Source: Leptodactylus fallax (lineage: Eukaryota; Chordata; Amphibia; Anura; Leptodactylidae). Taken from it: a stretch of DNA of 64,000 nucleotides. Location of the stretch: positions 1,364,501 through 1,428,500 of the forward strand of contig CAMRHE010000169.1 in the NCBI GenBank assembly GCA_947044405.1. The letters run 5' to 3'. This document shows, one piece after another, positions 48,561-60,213 of this stretch. The first letter of the stretch is position 1; each line of letters starts with the position of its first letter. Made by a program: the position numbers and the translations under genes. Under the pieces are notes generated by a model. The model did no database searches. It saw nothing but the letters and a program-made list of their open reading frames with translations, and was not told the DNA's origin.

Positions 48561-49210
48561 GTAAATGGCACAGTGGCCACTGCAGGTCTTTTATCCTAAC
48601 AATGTGAGCTCAAAATATAAAGAACCTATTGAAACTACGTATAAATGAAACAAAAACCCATAATCTTGTGAAATCAAAAAATACACATATAAAATTTTTA
48701 GAGCCCACTTTTTAGGGGCAAATGTCTGTCTTCACTGAGTCTTCAGTGACCTCAGTCATGAGCCTCTATCATGAGGACCGCTTGCAAGACATTGGGGGAA
48801 GCCACCTGATGTCCCACTTCATGTGATCCTTCTTCTCTGCTTTGTCCATGCTTGCACATGGTGGTCGCCATTTTAGCTCGTACATACAAATTGGCCTAAA
48901 ACAGTTTGGGTTCATTTGCTAAGGTTTGTGCAAAGTTTGGGTCAAACCAGGTTCGTTACAAACCTGTTCGCTTATCTCCAGTTAAAAACATAAAATGCAC
49001 TTCTTTACAGTAAGCCTGTTTATATGTATTGAACTAACAATACATTAGTCACACATATAAGGATGACTTTCAAACTACTTCTTATTTTTTAAAAGTTTAA
49101 TAAAATACATCTGTCAGTGCAGTGTGCTTTTAAATATGTAGTGTGTGACTACTAGTTACCATTAGAAAAAGTTAAGCACTCCTCAGTACAACTTGTACAT
49201 CTCAGTGCTC
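48561..49210. other. Unassigned; includes a short repeat end
   Basis: 48890-48985 (TTCGTTACAAACCTGTTCGC + TTATCTCCAGT) resembles the right end of a frog repeat; the rest is unassigned. Confidence 0.4.
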
Positions 49211-49212
49211 GT

Positions 49213-50205
49213 GGAAAAGTAGTATTCCAATAGTTGGAAGCCTCCACCACCCTCTCAATATTCATGCTAAATTATTACATTTATTATATCACATTGTCAA
49301 CATGTATTAAAAATATAAAATTCTTTGCATTGGCAACGTCCAATTGGTTATGCTAGATTCACACTAGAGTTTGAGCCTCTCCTTTCCAAATTCCGCTTGA
49401 AATCAGCAGAAAAGTCCTGCAAGGAGGACTTTTATATTCGCCGTTTTCAGCGGAAACTAGGCGGAAACCTGGTGGACCCCAATATAGTCTAGGGGGCTGC
49501 GGTTTTCCATGTGTAACTGCTTTCTAAGTGTTTAGGGTTTTCGTCTTTTGGGTCCCCATGTGTCATGCAGGCATATCCCATGGACTTTTCGGTCCAACAT
49601 GGACCTCTATAATAACAGTCAACGGACATCTATAATAAATAAGTATAACTGTTTGAATATATATATATATTCAAAGTTAATAGATTCAAAGTTAATACTA
49701 CATATTAATGTCCATGTAGATATGTAGATATAAACATGGAAAAAAATCCATAAATACCTAAATTCATAGCCACAAAAGATTGCACTGGGGATGTGGGGGG
49801 GGGGGATTATTTGAATTTTTAGTTTTTTATATTTTAAAAACTTTGGTATTTTTTTTTTTTTTTACTATTTCATTAGCCCCCCTAGGGGCCTTGAAGCTGC
49901 AATCTTTTCTCCATGTTTATATCTACATATCTATATGGATATTTATGTGTACTATTAACTTTGGATATATTTACTAACATCATACTAATTTGTTACAGAT
50001 ATCCTTTGAAAAACGTCCATGTTGGACCAAAACGCCCGTGGGACATGATTGCATGTTACTAATTCACCAACCAATTTGATGCTGCCATTAAAAATAATTT
50101 TATATTTCTAATACATGTTGACAATGTGATATACTAAATGTAATAATTTTGCATGAATATTGAGAGTACAGTGGATTCTTCTAACTATTGGATTACTACC
50201 AGTTA
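49213..50205. mobile_element. Large foldback element, nested inverted arms
   Basis: Outer arms ~49218-49350 and ~50070-50202 (AACATGTATTAAAAATATAA / TTATATTTCTAATACATGTT; AATATTCATGC / GCATGAATATT). Middle pair GTCCAACATGGAC (49592) with GTCCATGTTGGAC (50018). Inner arms 49683-49740 and 49910-49968 (AGATATGTAGATATAAACAT and complement). Innermost AGATTGCA / TGCAATCT. The arms stay collinear over ~1 kb except for a foreign segment at ~49352-49555 in the left arm. G-run 49796-49805 and T-run 49852-49863 sit near the centre. No coding capacity. Confidence 0.8.
49352..49555. repeat. 'TAGGTTCACACTA'-type repeat inserted in foldback arm
   Basis: TATGCTAGATTCACACTAGA, GTCCTGCAAGGAGGACTTTT and TTCAGCGGAAACTAGGCGGA; absent from the right arm, so inserted after the foldback formed. 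Related to 23950-24482. Confidence 0.55.
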
Positions 50206-50209
50206 TTAT

Positions 50210-50690
50210 TCACTTAACTATAGTCATATCTGTTGCTGTCACTTTGACATTAGTAAGGCCTCGTGCAAACATCTACCTCTGCAGATATGTGTGGCCTATG
50301 CTATGATTTTTTTTCATTGAGCCATAAACTTTGATGCATCCTTGAAAAAAAAGTGTGCTCTCTTTTTTTTTTTTTTGAGAATTTACAGTCCGCAAAAAGC
50401 ACTGACATATGCATATTAACACATTGAATTAATTGGTTGCATATGTTGTTCGCCAAAAATACAGACGCCATGCGTCCATGATATGTGGACCCGTGAATAA
50501 AGTCTCTTTATGTATTAAAGAGAAGGGGTTAGATAAAATTTCTGGGAGACCTCAGAGTGTTGTAAATGACTTTTTAAGGCAATTTGCACTCTTGGTTCAG
50601 AATGAATTGGTTTGGACTTAATGTGGTCTGAACTGGCAAACCCAAAAGGATTTTTGAAAGGTTTGCTCATCTCTATTTTAGCCATGTTAT
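50210..50690. other. Unassigned; repeat end near 50660
   Basis: GGTTTGCTCATCTCTA at 50658-50673 is a typical right end of frog hAT-type repeats; its partner was not found. Confidence 0.4.
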
Positions 50691-50691
50691 G

Positions 50692-50846
50692 ACAGTTTTT
50701 GTCGGTTTTGGAAATCGCCACGTGTCCGCAGCACATATTTTAATGCAAATTGGGGATGGGATTCACTAGAATCCCATCCACTTTGCTGTGACTGTAAAAT
50801 GCTGCGTTTTTTTGTGGCATTTACTCCACATGGGGCCCCGTCCTAA
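50692..50846. repeat. 'AGGCTAAGGCCCCA' family, half copy
   Basis: Right half only: GATGGGATTCACTAGAATCC to GGGGCCCCGTCCTAAG. Confidence 0.75.
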
Positions 50847-51040
50847 GACTACGGCCTCATGTAGCTGGCCGCAGCAAAAAAAAAAAACGCATCACGGTTT
50901 TTCCCGAAGCACTTTTCACTGAAAGTCCGCAGAGGTTTCCTCTGCTGACTTTTTGCTTCCATTACACCTATAGAGAAACAGCTGACGTTTCCATAAGTAT
51001 AATTGACATACTGCGATTTCCAAAACCGCAACTATTTCAA
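50847..51040. repeat. 'AGGCTAAGGCCCCA' family, half copy
   Basis: Left half only, joined to the preceding right half: GACTACGGCCTCATGTAGCT to ACTGCGATTTCCAAAACCGC. The pair looks like two tandem copies with the middle of the junction lost. Confidence 0.75.
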
Positions 51041-51054
51041 CAAATTTTTTTGTA

Positions 51055-51370
51055 AGACCAGAATCACACGACCTCACCATTTTTATAAGACCTAGCTTTC
51101 AACGTCTTAGCCTATTGAAGGGGCTTACTCACACCATAGTTAATAATGGCTATATGACTGCCACTTGAACAGCTGTCACATGGCCATTTTAAAATCCATG
51201 AATTTCTATGGGTCTCTTCGCATGGCTATTTTTATGTCCATCAAAATGGACAAAAATAGAGCATGTCAGTTTTCTTGACAGCCATAAAAAACAGTCCATC
51301 AAAACGGACTCATGAATAGACATAGGAATTCATGGGTTTTAAAATGGCTGTGTGAATAAGGCCTGAAGGT
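51055..51370. repeat. Palindromic frog repeat
   Basis: Inverted words CCATGAATTTCTATGGGTC / CATAGGAATTCATGGGTT, GGCCATTTTAAAATCCATG / CATGGGTTTTAAAATGGC, GTCCATCAAAATGGAC. Ends not defined. Confidence 0.6.
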
Positions 51371-51424
51371 TTGTTTTGCTTACCAGCCACAAACAGGATT
51401 AGGACAGGGCTTTTTGTCACACTA

Positions 51425-51741
51425 AGGGTATGTTCACACAGCGGAAAACGAAGAGGAATTCCTCTTCATTTTCCGCCGGCGGCATTTTCGCCTCGGTGTA
51501 GCCATGATGGGATGCTGATGCAGTGCTGATTAGGCCTGGATGAATGCACCTAATCAGCAGGGAGTCTCAAGCCACGGACTCCGCGGCTGCATCAACCGCA
51601 GAAAGAACGAGCAGGACGCTTCTTTTTTCCGCGTCCTGCTGCGATCTCTGCCTCCCATTGAAAACAATGGGAGGCTGATTGATTCGGGGCGAAATCTGCC
51701 CCCAATTCCGCGGCAAATTCCTCCGAGTGAACACAGCCTAA
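51425..51741. repeat. 'TATGTTCACACAG' palindromic MITE
   Basis: Begins GGGTATGTTCACACAGCGGA, ends CGAGTGAACACAGCCTAAG (loosely inverted). Internal GAGGAATTCCTC palindrome and CGCGTCCTGCT / AGCAGGACGC pair. Confidence 0.65.
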
Positions 51742-51885
51742 GCCACTGGTCTATAAAGGCCTATGGACACTTTAGTGTCCCAAATAGACCTGACAGGTTG
51801 CAAAATGAGACACAAGTATAAAAGCTTCCTATATATTTCCCATTCTTTTTCAAGCCATTGTTGACTTTAGCTCTAAAATCCGCAG

Positions 51886-52294
51886 GAAAATCTGCAGCTT
51901 TTCCACCATGTGGGGCCTAAGCCAAAGGCCCCACGTTGCAAAAATGCTGAGTTTTGGCTGTCACGAAAACACTGTGGCAAAAAACATTGTGTTTTACATT
52001 ACCTGCTAAGTGGATGGGATTCTGGCTAATCCCATCCACACATTGTGGAAAAAAATCTGCAGATGATATGCTGAAATCTCAAAAACACATGTTTTTGTAA
52101 ATCGTAGTATGTCAAATATACGTACAGAAACCCTGGTGTTTTCCTTATATGTATAATAGGGGCAGTCTGCAGAGAAAAACTCTCCGGACTTTCTGTGAAA
52201 AACGCTGTGGAAAAAAAATGTAATGTGTTTCCACCCGAGTCATTTCTGCAGCGATTTTTTTGCTTTGGCTTGCTATGTAGGGCCTTAGCCTAAA
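51886..52294. repeat. 'AGGCTAAGGCCCCA' family, one and a half copies
   Basis: A short right half (to GGGGCCTAAGCC) joins a full copy starting AAAGGCCCCACGTTGC and ending AGGGCCTTAGCCTAAAG. Confidence 0.78.
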
Positions 52295-52299
52295 GTGGT

Positions 52300-53110
52300 T
52301 TTCCACACTAAAGTTACATTCATACACCAATGAAAATCGGCCATGTGATGTTTTTTTAACAGCAATCACACGACTGCATTAAATTTACTGTATCTACATG
52401 GTTAGTCACATGACCTTTTTTTTTTGACGGTCCTATTTTTGTCCGTTATCACGGTTCCCTGATATACTGAAATGTATGAGGGATCCGTGAAAACTGTCAC
52501 CCCTTGGCTGCAAAATGGCCATAATAGAAGAAAATTGCGGGAATCTAGGCTTAGGGTCCGTGTACATGGAAAAATTGATCAGTGCTCATTTTAAGAACCT
52601 TTTACGCAGTTGAATGCAAACTGTGGCTGTTACTAATACAATTGTTTCACTCCCTGTACAGTACACAAATTATCAGCTGCACATCCCCTGTGTACACTGG
52701 AAGATATACTGGCTAATAATAATTTTTTAGCTACTTTGAAAGATGTGAACAGCTGACAAGTAAGTTTTTTTTGTTTGTTGTATTTTTTTCTAGGCGATAC
52801 TGCTCAATGAAAAACTCACCAGGACACAAAGTATACAACTGATATGAGCTATGGCAGTCACTGCAGCAACAGCAGCTATGTTCTTGTTGCATCCCTCTTT
52901 TGAGTGCCACAGTCGCTATGGCAGTCACTGCTTTTACTCTTAGCAGTCGTATTCCTTGTTTCCTGGGGGAGGGGGGTTTCATCAATTTTTTTGACATAAT
53001 CCTGTTGGAACAGATTTGAGAGCCCAGAAAAGGCATGTGAAAGCAGTTCACATCTTAAAAAAATGCTTAGAGGTGTTGCACTCTAGTTGCATAATTCAAA
53101 ACTGAAAAGG
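52300..53110. other. Unassigned, repeat-like
   Basis: Includes GACGGTCCTATTTTTGTCCG (52428) and direct repeats of GCTATGGCAGTCACTGC (52850 and 52916). The minus-strand reading over 52731-53051 is low-complexity, not a gene. Confidence 0.4.
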
Positions 53111-53116
53111 TTTCCT

Positions 53117-53409
53117 TAAGGTTGAGGCCGCACGTACAGAATAACGTAGCTAAATACTACTGCATTTGCATTTTTTGTCATTTTTCATTTCATTTTTGCT
53201 GCATTTTTTTTTCTGTGGTTTTCTTCCCTGATTAATTCTATATGGAAAACACTTATTAAAACTACATGTGTTTTTGAAAACGCAGCTTTTCCACAGCCTT
53301 TTTTTTCCACAATGTGTCTATAAGATTAACCAAAATCTCATTCACTTTGCTGGTACTGTAAAACTCTGCATTTTTTTCTGCTGTGTTTCCACAACTTGGG
53401 GCCTTAAGG
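53117..53409. repeat. 'AGGCTAAGGCCCCA' family copy
   Basis: TTAAGGTTGAGGCCGCACGT to ACTTGGGGCCTTAAGG; closest in order to the 37133 copy. Confidence 0.78.
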
Positions 53410-55135
53410 TTAGTTAATTAGAGGAATTTAGTCACACTTCTTTGCAAGTTAAAAATGTTGCCCTATGAAGAGCATTGGCATCTATTTTCTTACTATAGAA
53501 ATCTCTATTCTAGTAATTGGTAAGAATGCCAGGTTTCGGATCTATTTCAACCACTAAGTTCTTTATAATATATCACATTTACATAGCACTCATTTCGAGA
53601 AACCCATTTAATTTATATAAGCATATACCATAAACTTGACTATGGATGTACGAACGTACATTTTTACTGCAGAAATATTAAAGAATACGATGGGGAGTTC
53701 ATTCATTTCAGTATAAACATTCCAGTTCTGTCATCATGTATATTATTTTGTATACTACAATACAGTCTATAATACACGCTTAAGTCACATAATGCTTTCT
53801 TTATCCTGTGTTCTAAGAAATATATACATTAAACAGCATTGTAATTACGTAACGTAGTAAAGGCATTGTATGTACAAAAATTCACAATTTACACCACACC
53901 AATCAAATATTTCTATTATTCTTTCCATTGCAATCCTGACTATAATTTTCAAGGTAATAACTCTACAAAGAGCATTCACAGGGAAATGCCTAGAAAGTAT
54001 CCTTACATTTCTATAAAAGTCTATGCATATTACACACATACATCACACTCAGCTTTATTTATCTCCTCAAGTACTTTTCTTTGTAAACTAAAGAAAAAAA
54101 TGATTTGTCCTTTTCTCTAGTGGGTTTTCTGGAGCATGACTCAGGTGATTAAAGATTATTTACTACTTTCTATTGTGCCATTTGGATCATCTCTACTACC
54201 ACATCTGTGCCCGATGATAGGGGCTAAAGCCGAATCGGATTTTCTCTTTTCCATCAGTCATATCATTGTAAACTCTTCAGTTCTGTGAAGAATCTCCTCT
54301 AAACAAATAAATGTATCCAGGGTAATCCTCTTTGAATAAGTGGAAAGCATTTAATCCCATGATTCTATAAATCTAGAAGAGCTATCAAATTACTTGCTTA
54401 TTTTTGGCATTATCTAAATCTGTTTTGTACCAGGTTTGTGGTTGACATTCTTCCTTATGAAGATCTTATTTGTGAGCTTGGTAAGAAGTAGGGAAGGACA
54501 GCCATGTTTTTAATTGAAAGATTTATCTTCACAAATCAACATGATCAAATCATTTTTGACTCGATTTATCCATTTTACTAGATAGTTTTAGATCAGCATT
54601 GGAGTTTTACATCAATATTAGAGCTTAAGACCCTCACACGATTAGTTTCTGATTTAGGTTTAACGATGGTGTTTTGAAACTGAAATTTGCCAGTAATTGT
54701 TCTAAATGTTATCACTGTCTAATATAAATTAAATGTCATTAAAATGTAAATTTGATCTACAATTTGCATTCTTTAGGAATACATTTCTAAATCTGAACTA
54801 CAATTTGCTTTCTTTAAGAATGATAAATTTGTCAGATAATTGTTGGCCCCCTACCCTCTAGTTAACCCCTGCAACTTTTCTTCACTTTTCAAAAGTTTCA
54901 GAGAGTTGCAACTTTTTAATGCCAAGTGGTGACAGATCAATCATAACTGGCCAGTGACATTTTTATTGAAATTCCAATTTTAATTGTGAGATGATGATAG
55001 TCTGAAATTGGCATAATAGATAACTTTGGTTGGCTTTGACCTAATGGGTTTGACTAGCTTTAGACACTAAGTTTTCAGTGCATCAATAGTGTTGCTTAAC
55101 AGTACATTTCTTCTTCTTCCATTTCTGATATATCT
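53410..55135. other. Low-repeat AT-rich DNA
   Basis: 1.7 kb without recognised transposon. Small direct repeat CTACAATTTGC(A/T)TTCTTTA at 54757 and 54800. No gene seen. Confidence 0.5.
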
Positions 55136-55282
55136 AGGAATATTTATAGAAAGGTTACAAAGTTATATACTTAATAACATTGAAAATACAACATAGGTCC
55201 ATGAAGGTTAATTTATGATACTACAGCATTGATCCAGAGGAAGACAATAAACCCCTATGAGGCAGATGCGAAATAACCCATT

Positions 55283-55502
55283 TAGGCTAAGGCCCCACAT
55301 TGCGGAAAAGCTGCTTTATCGTTACAGATTTTGCTGCGGTTTTTTAAATCAAATCCCAGGAGTGGCTACAAAAGGATTGAGACATTCAAAGGGAACACTT
55401 ATACTTCTCCCTTCTACTCAATCCATACTTGGCTCAAAAAATTGCAGCAAAATCTGCAACAAAATAAGCAGTTTTTCTGTAACATGGGGCATTAGCCTTA
55501 AA
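55283..55502. repeat. 'AGGCTAAGGCCCCA' family, short copy
   Basis: TAGGCTAAGGCCCCACATTG to ATGGGGCATTAGCCTTAAAG; a 220-bp internally different member. Confidence 0.75.
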
Positions 55503-55504
55503 GA

Positions 55505-55865
55505 AGCTAAAAAAAAATTATTTTTTAAATAGGCCGGGGGAGGTGAAAAAAAATGTAAAAAATTCATACTCACCTGTCCCCGGTGCTCTGGGGTCCTCCC
55601 CGTGTGGTCCGGTCTTGCTGCTCAGCTGTCTTCTTGAAGTGAAAGTCCTTGCCAGCTGTGACGTCCCAGATCCCTCATAATAAAGCAGCTGAGGCCAATC
55701 ATTGGTCTCAGGAATGGACCCAGGACGTCACAGGTAGTGACATCACGTGAGCCCGCTCATTGGCCTCATCAGTCACATGCAGCGGGGAAAAGTGAGTGTG
55801 ATTTATCTTTATTTTTTTAACCTTCCCGGCCTATTTAAAAAAATTTTGCTCGGACAACCCCTTTA
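55505..55865. mobile_element. Palindromic 'ATAGGCCGGGGGAGGT' MITE
   Basis: Inverted ends: AATAGGCCGGGGGAGGTGAA on the left, AATAGGCCGGGAAGGTTAAA read inward from the right, followed by CGGACAACCCCTTTAA. Splice-donor motif CAGGTGAGT on the minus strand (55576-55568); GACGTCA-type words and TGAGGCCAATCATTGGTCTC at the centre. Confidence 0.7.
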
Positions 55866-56029
55866 AGGGGAAAAATTCCTGCTTGACTCCAAATTTGGCA
55901 AACAAAATAAATTCCTGGATTAACCTCTCATCTTCAAAAATATAGGTGTTGTAAATATGTAGTTGGATTATATATAACCCTCAAAGTAATTTGTTATTGG
56001 ATAAGCATCTAGCTCTTTCTGAAATGGTG

Positions 56030-56395
56030 ACATTTATTAAGAGTGGCATTTCATATGTCAGGTCTAATAACGGCCCCAACAGACGTAGGCTACAGCACCT
56101 GCCTCTTCATAAATCAGACACACTCCCGTGCTCCAGAATGGTGATCTATGCTTGTTAGGAACTTGTGTAGATTTGCATTGTAACTCATGCCAGAGTTAGA
56201 ACGACCATGTTGGCCAGAGACATCCTTCCCCACTCCCCGCACCGCTCCTCCAACATTCATACAATGTGGCAAGTGAGGCAGAGAACGGGTGTTGTGGCGC
56301 ATGTTTGTTGCAAGAAAGAGCCTTGCACCAAATGTGCACAATAATATAATCCCTATATGCCAGAAAATGGGGTAGAGGGATTGCTAAATTCCCCC
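56030..56395. repeat. 'AAATTCCCCCC' dispersed repeat
   Basis: ACATTTATTAAGAGTGGC to GGATTGCTAAATTCCCCCC; inserted between LINE pieces. Open minus-strand reading is not a gene. Confidence 0.45.
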
Positions 56396-56584
56396 CAGTC
56401 TCTGCTATTATTACCTTCTGGAGTAGGCCATTCCATAGTTTTATCTACTTTAACTTTAAAAACCCAATCCTATATAAATGCCTAAATAATCTTTCCTTCA
56501 CCCATAAAGAATATCCCCTGGTCTTTTTCTACAGTTTTTGGACAGAATAAATTATGTGTGGTCAATACAAGGAACTAACAAATA

Positions 56585-58179
56585 CAGTGGGCAAAAAAAG
56601 TATTTAGTCAGCCAAAAATTGTGCAAGTTCTCCCACTTAAAAAGATGAGAGAGGCCTGTAATTAACATCATAGGTAGACCTCAACTATGAGAGACAAAAT
56701 GAGAAAACATATCTAGAAAATCACATTGTCTGATTTTTTAAGAATGTATTTGCAAATTATGCTTTAAAATAAGTATTTGGTCAATAACAAAAGTTCATCT
56801 CAATACTTTGTTATATATCCTTTGTTGGCAATGACAGAGGTCAAACGTTTTCTGTAAGTCTTCACAAGGTTGGCACACACTGTTGCTGGTATGTTGGCCC
56901 ATTCCTCCATGCAGATCTCCTCTAGAGCAGTGATGTTTTAGGGCTGTCGCTGGGCAACACGGACTTTCAACTCCCTCCAAAGGTTTTCTATGGTGTTGAG
57001 ATCTGGAGACTGGCTAGGCCACTCCAGGACATTGAAATGCTTCTTACGAAGCCACTCCTTCGTTGCCCTGGCGGGGTGCTTGGGATCATTGTCATGCTGA
57101 AAGACCCAGCCACGTTTTATCTTCAATGCCCTTGCTGATGGAAGGAGGTTTGTACTCAAAATCTCACGATACATGGCCCCATTCATTCTTTCATGTACAC
57201 TGATCAGTCGTCCTGGTCCCTTTGCAGAGAATCAGCCCCAAAGCATGATGTTGCCACCCCCATGCTTCACAGTAGGTATGGTGTTCTTTGGATGCAACTC
57301 AGCATTCACTCTCCTCCAAACATGACAAGTTGTGTTTCTACCAAACAGTTCTCCTTTGGTTTCATCTGACCATATGACATTCTCCCGATACTTTTCTGGA
57401 ACGTCCAAATGCTCTCTAGCAAACTTCAGACGGGCCCGGATATGTACTGGCTTAAGCAGGGAGACACGTCTGGCACTGCAGGATCTGAGTCCCTGGTGGC
57501 GTAGTGTGTTACTGATGGTAGCCTTTGTTACGTTAGTCCCAGCTTTCTGCAGGTCATTCACTAGGTCCCCCGTGTAGTTCTGGGATTTTTGCTCACCGTT
57601 CTTGTGACCATTTTGACCCCACAGGGTGAGATCTTGTGTGGAGCCCCTGATCGAGGGAGATTATCAGTGGTCTTGTATGTCTTCCATTTTCTAATCATTG
57701 CTCCCACAGTTGATTTCTTCACACCAAGCTGCTTGCCTATTGCAGATTCAGTCTTCCCAGCCTGGTGCAGGTCTACAGTTTTGTTTCTGGTGTCCTTCCA
57801 CCGCTCTTTGGTCTTCACCATAGTGGAGTTTGGAGTGTGACTGTTTGAGGTTGTGGACAGGTGTCTTTTATACTGATAACAATGTCAAACAGGTGCCATT
57901 ACTACAGGTAATGAGTGGAGGAAAGAGGAGCCTCTTGAAGAATTTACAGGTCTGTGAGAGCCAGAAATCTTGCTTGTTTGTAGGGCAAATACTTATTTTC
58001 CACCATAATTTGCAAATAAATTCTTTAAAAATCAGACAATGTGATTTTCTAGTTATATTTTCTCATTTTGTCTCTCATAGTTGAGGTCTACCTATGATGT
58101 CAATTACAGGCCTCTCATCTTTTTTAGTGGGAGAACTTGCACAATTGGTGGCTTACTAAATACTTTTTTTTCTCCACTG
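56585..58179 (-). mobile_element. Tc1-family transposon, copy B
   Basis: 1595 bp, TA flanks at 56583-56584 and 58180-58181, ends CAGTGGGCAAAAAAAGTATT and (inward) CAGTGGAGAAAAAAAAGTAT. Nearly identical along its whole length to copy A, including the ~200-bp TIRs. Inserted into the LINE fragment. Confidence 0.95.
56795..57821 (-). pseudogene. Tc1 transposase copy B, different breaks
   Basis: Start ATG at 57821-57819; here the N-terminal helix-turn-helix region is readable ([20 protein letters not shown], then [13 protein letters not shown]). Lesions: one C lost from a C-run near 57568 (frameshift); TGA at ~57231 after GGGNIMLWG where the family has WGCFS; TAA at 56940-56938 where Gln is expected in [20 protein letters not shown] and [11 protein letters not shown], the three catalytic blocks, are all still present. 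Unrelated lesions from copy A mean the copies decayed independently. Confidence 0.93.
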
Positions 58180-58339
58180 TATGTTTATACATGCAAATCA
58201 GATCACCTCTAAGGCATCTTTTTTCCAAGCTGAACAAGCCCAATTTTTTCTAGCCTCTCATCACAACTGAGACCTTCCACCCTATTTAATAATCCAGTTG
58301 TTCGCCTTTGAACCCCATTTTCATCAATAGGTGGGCATA

Positions 58340-58955
58340 TATGTAACACTGCACTTACTAATCTCTGTCTGATATGATTTCATACAATTTGTTTCAGATA
58401 GTATCAGCTTTATATGGCACAGTAAATAGCATACATGCTTTAAGCATACCTAGCCATTTATATAACGTTTCGTGATAAGCTACCAGGTATATACTTGAGA
58501 AATAGCACTATTTCTGGCTTTGATATGAGTTTTTTTTCCTCTGAATGCTCTGTCTCTAATTCTCAGTTCTCCCTCATCTAGATGGTGGAGACTACCTGCT
58601 ATGATGCCTCTTATAGACAACACATGGAGATTTTGCCCCATAATTCTCGCTCACCCAGAAACATTTTTTTTTTTCACCTAGACTGGAGTGCTGGCTATTT
58701 TTTTATATTGATTGAAGTGACCAAATAGTTGTTGGTCTTAGGACATGTACCCACATCATTAATTTAACGGGTGCTGCTCTGTTATTGTTAGTAGTAGCTT
58801 ACACTGTTCTTCTGTGTATTACACCAGTATTTATTTATATTATGATGAAAGAAATTTCTATGTTTCTTGTATATTACTACAGTATGTTTTTATCTCTCTG
58901 GCTACAAGGGTTGGGATTTTTTTGTATCTAATAGCATGGTTTCACATAAATCCTG
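58340..58955. other. Unassigned DNA
   Basis: Nothing recognised. Confidence 0.5.
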
Positions 58956-58959
58956 TCTA

Positions 58960-59340
58960 TAAATGAACTCGTATTTTCTTTCCCCAAGCAATTCTTGTAC
59001 TTTAAAATACATGAGAGACTTGTCTTTGTTAGCAGCCTCCCTGTATAATACTAATGCACTGCATTAGACGACGCCAAGGCAATGAACAATGTCCCCTGGA
59101 GGCTGGACCGCTTGTAAAGAGAGAGGATCTGAGTATCAGCTGGACTCCTTTTACCTACACAGAAACATACATTCACAAGAGCTTGTTCAGAAATGGATTA
59201 ACAGCGCTACGTTTCCTAACGCTTGTATTGCCCTGCTCTTCTTGATGGGATTTAAAGGCCTGACTGTGCCATATAAAGAATAAACAGCAATGCTCAATAC
59301 CCTGTGTCATTTATCAAAACCATTTTGTTTAGCAGCAAAG
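58960..59340. promoter_or_regulatory. Candidate conserved non-coding stretch (weak)
   Basis: Repeat-free by eye, higher complexity than its surroundings: GACGACGCCAAGGCAATGAA, GAACAATGTCC, GGATTTAAAGGCC. Two overlapping 60-codon plus-strand readings lack any domain or coding signature. Confidence 0.2.
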
Positions 59341-60205
59341 AAATGTTTATTTCTTGACCTTTAGTACTATATCACAAAGTATACAATCCAAAAGGAATCA
59401 CTTTCATATATATGAAACACAGGATTTCATATCTTCAAGCACAAATTTCTGTCTAGATATAAAGAACCTCAAAATATAAATCACATAACAACAGTATCTG
59501 TGTTGAAAATGCAACTCAAAATAATACTTTCTCTATGTCTTAAAATAGCTTATTCTATCTTGTAGTAACTAGACAAACCTTTGACAAACTGAAACCATCC
59601 TGGCAATATGTACAATAGCAAACATATGATGAGCATAATTCTAGAGGCTATGAACTGTTATGATGAGCAGTGCACAAGGCAGAGACCATTACCACTTCTA
59701 AAGCATAACCAAAAAAACTGTAGAATATGAGGAAACGCATTATAATTTGGACGAATGTGCTTATTTTATTACTCTAGCTAGCCATACATATGAGATTAGC
59801 ATCAAATCATTTGCATGAACCATCTGTCTATCAACACAACAGACTATCCTGGCAAATTAAGGCACTTGCCCAAAGTGGTGAAAAATCAGTAATTGTACCA
59901 ATGATTCCATACACGTGTAGTTTCATCTGACAGCCAAAAAAAAAAAATCAGACCTGACAGATTACATTTTCATGTATCGTGAGTGATCAAATGATGCTTG
60001 GCCGAGATGGTCAAAAGTGGTCATAACAGCATGAAAATAAGTGCTTACTGAAACCATCACATAAAAATAACCAACATAAAAGCAAGGTAACACCATTACT
60101 GTACTTTAGCACCATATGACTGTAGGGCTCAGTTATATTTCAATGGAAATATAAATGTGGTAATAACTAAGTAGTTTTGACATGAACAAGAACATACAGA
60201 TGTAG
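59341..60205. other. Unassigned AT-rich DNA
   Basis: No gene or transposon end. Confidence 0.5.
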
Positions 60206-60213
60206 CAACCATT

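Larger units (their letters stand above)
55190..58335 (-). mobile_element. LINE 3' end split by several insertions
   Basis: CR1/L2-group fragment on the minus strand in pieces. 3' UTR at ~55190-55282 (TAGGTCCATGAAGGTTAATT, GATCCAGAGGAAGACAATAA) and ~55866-56020 (GGGGAAAAATTCCTGCTTGA, AAATTCCTGGATTAACC). ORF end at ~56400-56582 and 58182-58335, where the minus strand reads GLLNRVEGLSCDERLEKIGL, like the LSYEERLKELNLF block of the LINE at 8.8-10.4 kb. Gaps are filled by two MITE-like repeats at 55283-55865, one at 56030-56395 and Tc1 copy B. Confidence 0.7.

Noticed and set aside
52731..53051. 106-codon minus reading with clustered Cys
   Set aside because: The CCCC run comes from repeated GCAGCAACAGCAG; no domain.
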